A DNA stretch of 64,000 nt, taken from Streptomyces sp. L2. GTDB taxonomy: Bacteria; Actinomycetota; Actinomycetes; Streptomycetales; Streptomycetaceae. The DNA is taken from NCBI RefSeq assembly GCF_004124325.1, contig NZ_QBDT01000001.1:4278001-4342000 (forward strand), given 5' to 3'. The notes beneath the pieces are model-generated. The model ran no database searches. It saw only the letters and a list, made by a program, of their open reading frames with translations, and had not been told where the DNA came from. Position numbers and translations under genes: made by a program. The stretch's first letter is position 1, and every line of letters starts with the position of its first letter. Shown piece after piece: positions 61,679-64,000 of the stretch.

Positions 61679-64000
61679 CGGCGGACGGCCTCGCGGCGGG
61701 TGGCGCCCGCGCCGTCCTCTTCGGCACCGGCGGCCACGCTCCGGGTTCGGAGCTCCAGGACCTGCCCGCGGTCGACACGACACTCGACGACCTGCGGCGC
61801 ACGCTGGTCACCGTGTGCGGCATGCGCCCCGGCCAGGTCACCCGCCTTCCCGCGGACGCCGGCCCGGCCGAGGTCGTCGCCGCCGTCGAGGAGGCCACCG
61901 CCGGGGCCGCCGACGGCCCCGTGCTGTTCTGCTACGTCGGGCACGGCCTCCTCGGTCCGGGAGACGAGCTGTACCTCGCCACCCACGCCACCCGGTCCAC
62001 CCGGCACATCGCGCAGACCGTCTCCTACCGCACGCTCCGCGACCTGCTGAGCGAGTCACCCCGGGGCAGCCTCGTCGTCCTCGACTGCTGCTTCTCCGGA
62101 CGCGCCGACACCCCGCCCGCCGGCGGCGGCACCCGCGGCCCCTTCGCCACCGCCCGCCCGCAGGGCAGCTTCCTGCTCACCTCCGCCTCGCACTACGCGC
62201 TCTCCTTCGCCCCGGAAGGGGAACGCCACACCCTGTTCACCGGGCGCCTGCTGCGCCTGCTCGACGAGGGCGACCCGGCCGGGCCGCCCCTGCTGACCGC
62301 CGACCGGCTGCACGCGGCCCTGGACCGCGCGTTCGCCGACGACCCCCGGGTCAGCCCCGCCCGCCGCAGCGACGGCACGCTGGGCTCGCTCGTCGTCGCC
62401 CGCAACCGCGCCTACCAGGCCGATCCATCCCGGCCCGAGGACACCGAACCGCCCGCGGACGTGACCTGCCCGTATCCGGGGATGGAGCCGTTCCACACCC
62501 AGGACAGCGGCTACTTCTTCGGCCGCGACCGGCTCGCCGACCGCCTGGCCGCCATGCTGACCGATACCGAGCAGTACGACGGGTACGACGGGCCCGTCAT
62601 GCTCGTCGGCGCCTCCGGAGCCGGCAAGTCCTCCCTGCTGCGCGCCGGGCTGCTGGCCCGCCCCGGGACGGGCCCCGCGCTGCTCGTGCCCGCACCGGGC
62701 AGCCGTCCGATGCGCACCCTGGCCGAGGCGTGGGCACGCGCCACCGGGCGGAAGCCGCACAAGGTCCGGGCCGCCCTCGACCACGGCGAGTTCCCCGCGC
62801 CCCGGCACGGGCACGCCCCCTGCCGGCTGCTCGTCATCGACCAGTTCGAGGAGGTGTTCACCCGGTGCCGGGACACCCGCGAACGAGACGCCTTCATCAC
62901 CCTCCTCACCGACGGCGCCGCACCCGGCCGTCGGCCCCGGATCGTGCTCGGCCTGCGCGCCGACCACTACGGCAACTGCCTCGACCACCCCGGCCTCGAA
63001 CAGGCCCTCACCCACGCCCAGCTCACCGTCCCACCGCTGCGCGAGGAGGAGTTGCGCGCCGCCGTCGAAGGCCCGGCCGCCGCCGCCGGACTCACCGTCG
63101 AACCCGGACTGACCAGCCGGCTGCTCCAGGACCTCAAGGAAGGCCGCTCACCCGACGACGTCGGCACGCTGCCGTTCCTCGCCCACGCCCTGCGCGAGAC
63201 CTGGCGCCTGCGCAGCGGAGCCCGGCTCACCCTCGCCGGCTACCAGGCCACCGGCGGTATCTGGCAGTCCGTCGCGGTCACCACCGAGGACCTCTACGGC
63301 TCCCTCGACGGCCAGGGGCAGGCGACGATGCGCGAGTTGCTGCTGCGCCTGGTGTTCCTGCCCCCGGACGGCGGTGCACCCGTGGTCCGCCACCAGGTGC
63401 CGCTCGCCGAACTGCCCCCGGGCGCCGAGGACATCCGCGACCGGCTGCTGGCCAAGCGGCTGCTGACCGTGGACCAGGACACCATGCAGATCGCCCACGA
63501 GTCGCTGCTGCGGGCCTGGCCCCGGCTGAGGCAGTGGACCGAGGAGAACACCGCCACGCTGATGCTGCGCCAGCGGCTCGGCGCGGACGCGGCCGAGTGG
63601 CACGCGGCGGGCCGCGACGCGACGTACCTCTACCGGGGCAGCCGCCTGCAAGCGGCCACGGACCTCGCACAGAGCCATCAACTACCCCCGGCCGAGACAG
63701 AGTTCATCAAGGCCGCACAGAAGGTGGCCGAGCAGGAGTCGCGGCGTGAGCGGCGCCGGGTCCAGGTGCTGCGCCGCTTCCTCACCGGCATCGCCGTGAC
63801 CCTGTGCGTCGCGCTGGTGGCGGCCGTCCTCGCCGTACGGGAGCAGCGTGAGGCCAAGGCGCAGCAGCGCGCGGCCGTCGCCCGTGCCCTGGTGGCCGAG
63901 GCCGGCAATCTCAAGGCCGACGATCCGCGTACGTCGCTGCGGCTGGGCCTCGCCGCCCAGGCCCTCGACCCCGGCGCCGAGACCAGCCGGGCCCTGTTCA
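61675..64000 (+). CDS. Caspase-like peptidase - STAND NTPase - transmembrane effector (3' end outside window)
   Basis: 775 codons are visible and the frame is open at the window end. Residues about 10-250: a caspase/C14 peptidase domain with catalytic His90 (FCYVGHG) and Cys138-Cys139 (VVLDCCFSG). From about 262 a nSTAND1-type NTPase follows: entry motif CPYPGMEPFHTQDSGYFFGRDRLADRL, Walker A VGASGAGKSSLL (residues 311-322, Lys318), Walker B RLLVIDQFEEVF (about 383-394), winged-helix-like AHESLLRAWPRL. A membrane helix (about 705-724, FLTGIAVTLCVALVAAVLAV) and the start of the region that normally leads into WD40 repeats (ALVAEAGNLKADDPRTSLRLGLAAQAL) complete it. It probably senses a trigger through the C-terminal repeats and activates the protease. 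GTG 61675 overlaps the EACC1 stop. Confidence 0.9.
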   Translation, partial: MTADGLAAGGARAVLFGTGGHAPGSELQDLPAVDTTLDDLRRTLVTVCGMRPGQVTRLPADAGPAEVVAAVEEATAGAADGPVLFCYVGHGLLGPGDELYLATHATRSTRHIAQTVSYRTLRDLLSESPRGSLVVLDCCFSGRADTPPAGGGTRGPFATARPQGSFLLTSASHYALSFAPEGERHTLFTGRLLRLLDEGDPAGPPLLTADRLHAALDRAFADDPRVSPARRSDGTLGSLVVARNRAYQADPSRPEDTEPPADVTCPYPGMEPFHTQDSGYFFGRDRLADRLAAMLTDTEQYDGYDGPVMLVGASGAGKSSLLRAGLLARPGTGPALLVPAPGSRPMRTLAEAWARATGRKPHKVRAALDHGEFPAPRHGHAPCRLLVIDQFEEVFTRCRDTRERDAFITLLTDGAAPGRRPRIVLGLRADHYGNCLDHPGLEQALTHAQLTVPPLREEELRAAVEGPAAAAGLTVEPGLTSRLLQDLKEGRSPDDVGTLPFLAHALRETWRLRSGARLTLAGYQATGGIWQSVAVTTEDLYGSLDGQGQATMRELLLRLVFLPPDGGAPVVRHQVPLAELPPGAEDIRDRLLAKRLLTVDQDTMQIAHESLLRAWPRLRQWTEENTATLMLRQRLGADAAEWHAAGRDATYLYRGSRLQAATDLAQSHQLPPAETEFIKAAQKVAEQESRRERRRVQVLRRFLTGIAVTLCVALVAAVLAVREQREAKAQQRAAVARALVAEAGNLKADDPRTSLRLGLAAQALDPGAETSRALF

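Overview
The window reads as chromosomal DNA of a Streptomyces species. It is very GC-rich with G or C at nearly every third codon position, GTG and TTG starts are frequent, and several families are streptomycete hallmarks (XRE/DUF5753 + DUF397, DUF3263, DUF3027, DUF2690, DUF2771, GAF-PAS-GGDEF CdgB, DasR-type operators, futalosine menaquinone genes). From memory, the gene order cdgB - pfkB-nagA-nagK - otsB/otsA - thrC-moaD - cold shock - groEL2 - murQ/murR - helD - XPB helicase - mqnD-mqnB - DUF3027 follows the core of the S. coelicolor chromosome around SCO4277-SCO4335. This is backbone DNA with a few accessory insertions. No tRNA, rRNA, transposase or CRISPR array is visible.

Layout. 1-2.5 kb: an anti-sigma-like ATPase divergent from an XRE/DUF5753 regulator, followed by an unusual DUF397-Nudix fusion and a frameshifted membrane gene. 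2.7-7.8 kb: secreted M4 protease, M1 peptidase lipoprotein, TerD and ArfB. 7.8-11.1 kb: an unrecognised three-gene membrane/NTPase cassette. 11.2-15.5 kb: GNAT, flavin reductase, the diguanylate cyclase cdgB and a CBM-like membrane protein. 15.6-20.3 kb: an N-acetylglucosamine cluster (PfkB kinase, nagA, nagK) divergent from a sugar-binding lipoprotein, with two DasR-like operators between. 20.4-24.2 kb: otsB, otsA and gpgS (trehalose and glucosylglycerate synthesis). 24.3-28.8 kb: SAM riboswitch, thrC, a MoaD/ThiS-like carrier, a cold-shock gene, and twin CIRCE boxes with groEL2. 29-36.4 kb: old yellow enzyme, a Uma2 plus winged-helix module, methyltransferase, murQ/murR and small genes. 36.4-40.3 kb: an XRE membrane protein and three peptidoglycan-binding exported proteins. 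40.3-53.7 kb: enzyme and helicase genes (cutC, HelD-like, XPB-like and its partner). 53.7-57.3 kb: mqnD-mqnB, DUF2771 lipoprotein, MFS. 57.3-61 kb: a 27-bp minisatellite, DUF3027, and a second Uma2 plus winged-helix module. 61.2-64 kb: an EACC1 gene translationally coupled to a caspase / STAND NTPase / transmembrane protein that runs off the window.

Most notable signals: (1) the EACC1 + caspase-STAND operon, which has the architecture of the NTP-dependent conflict (programmed-death-like) systems of multicellular bacteria and sits behind three tight dyads. (2) Two far-separated paralogous modules (Uma2 nuclease-like gene + winged-helix/zinc-ribbon gene) share a structured 5' leader whose inner stem covaries (GGTG/CACC against GGGA/TCCC) and whose ribosome-binding site lies in a second hairpin. 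(3) The three-gene membrane NTPase cassette at 7.8-11.1 kb.

Several families of short repeats occur. Some invade gene ends: the nagA 5' end, the otsB 3' end and the pfkB 3' end.
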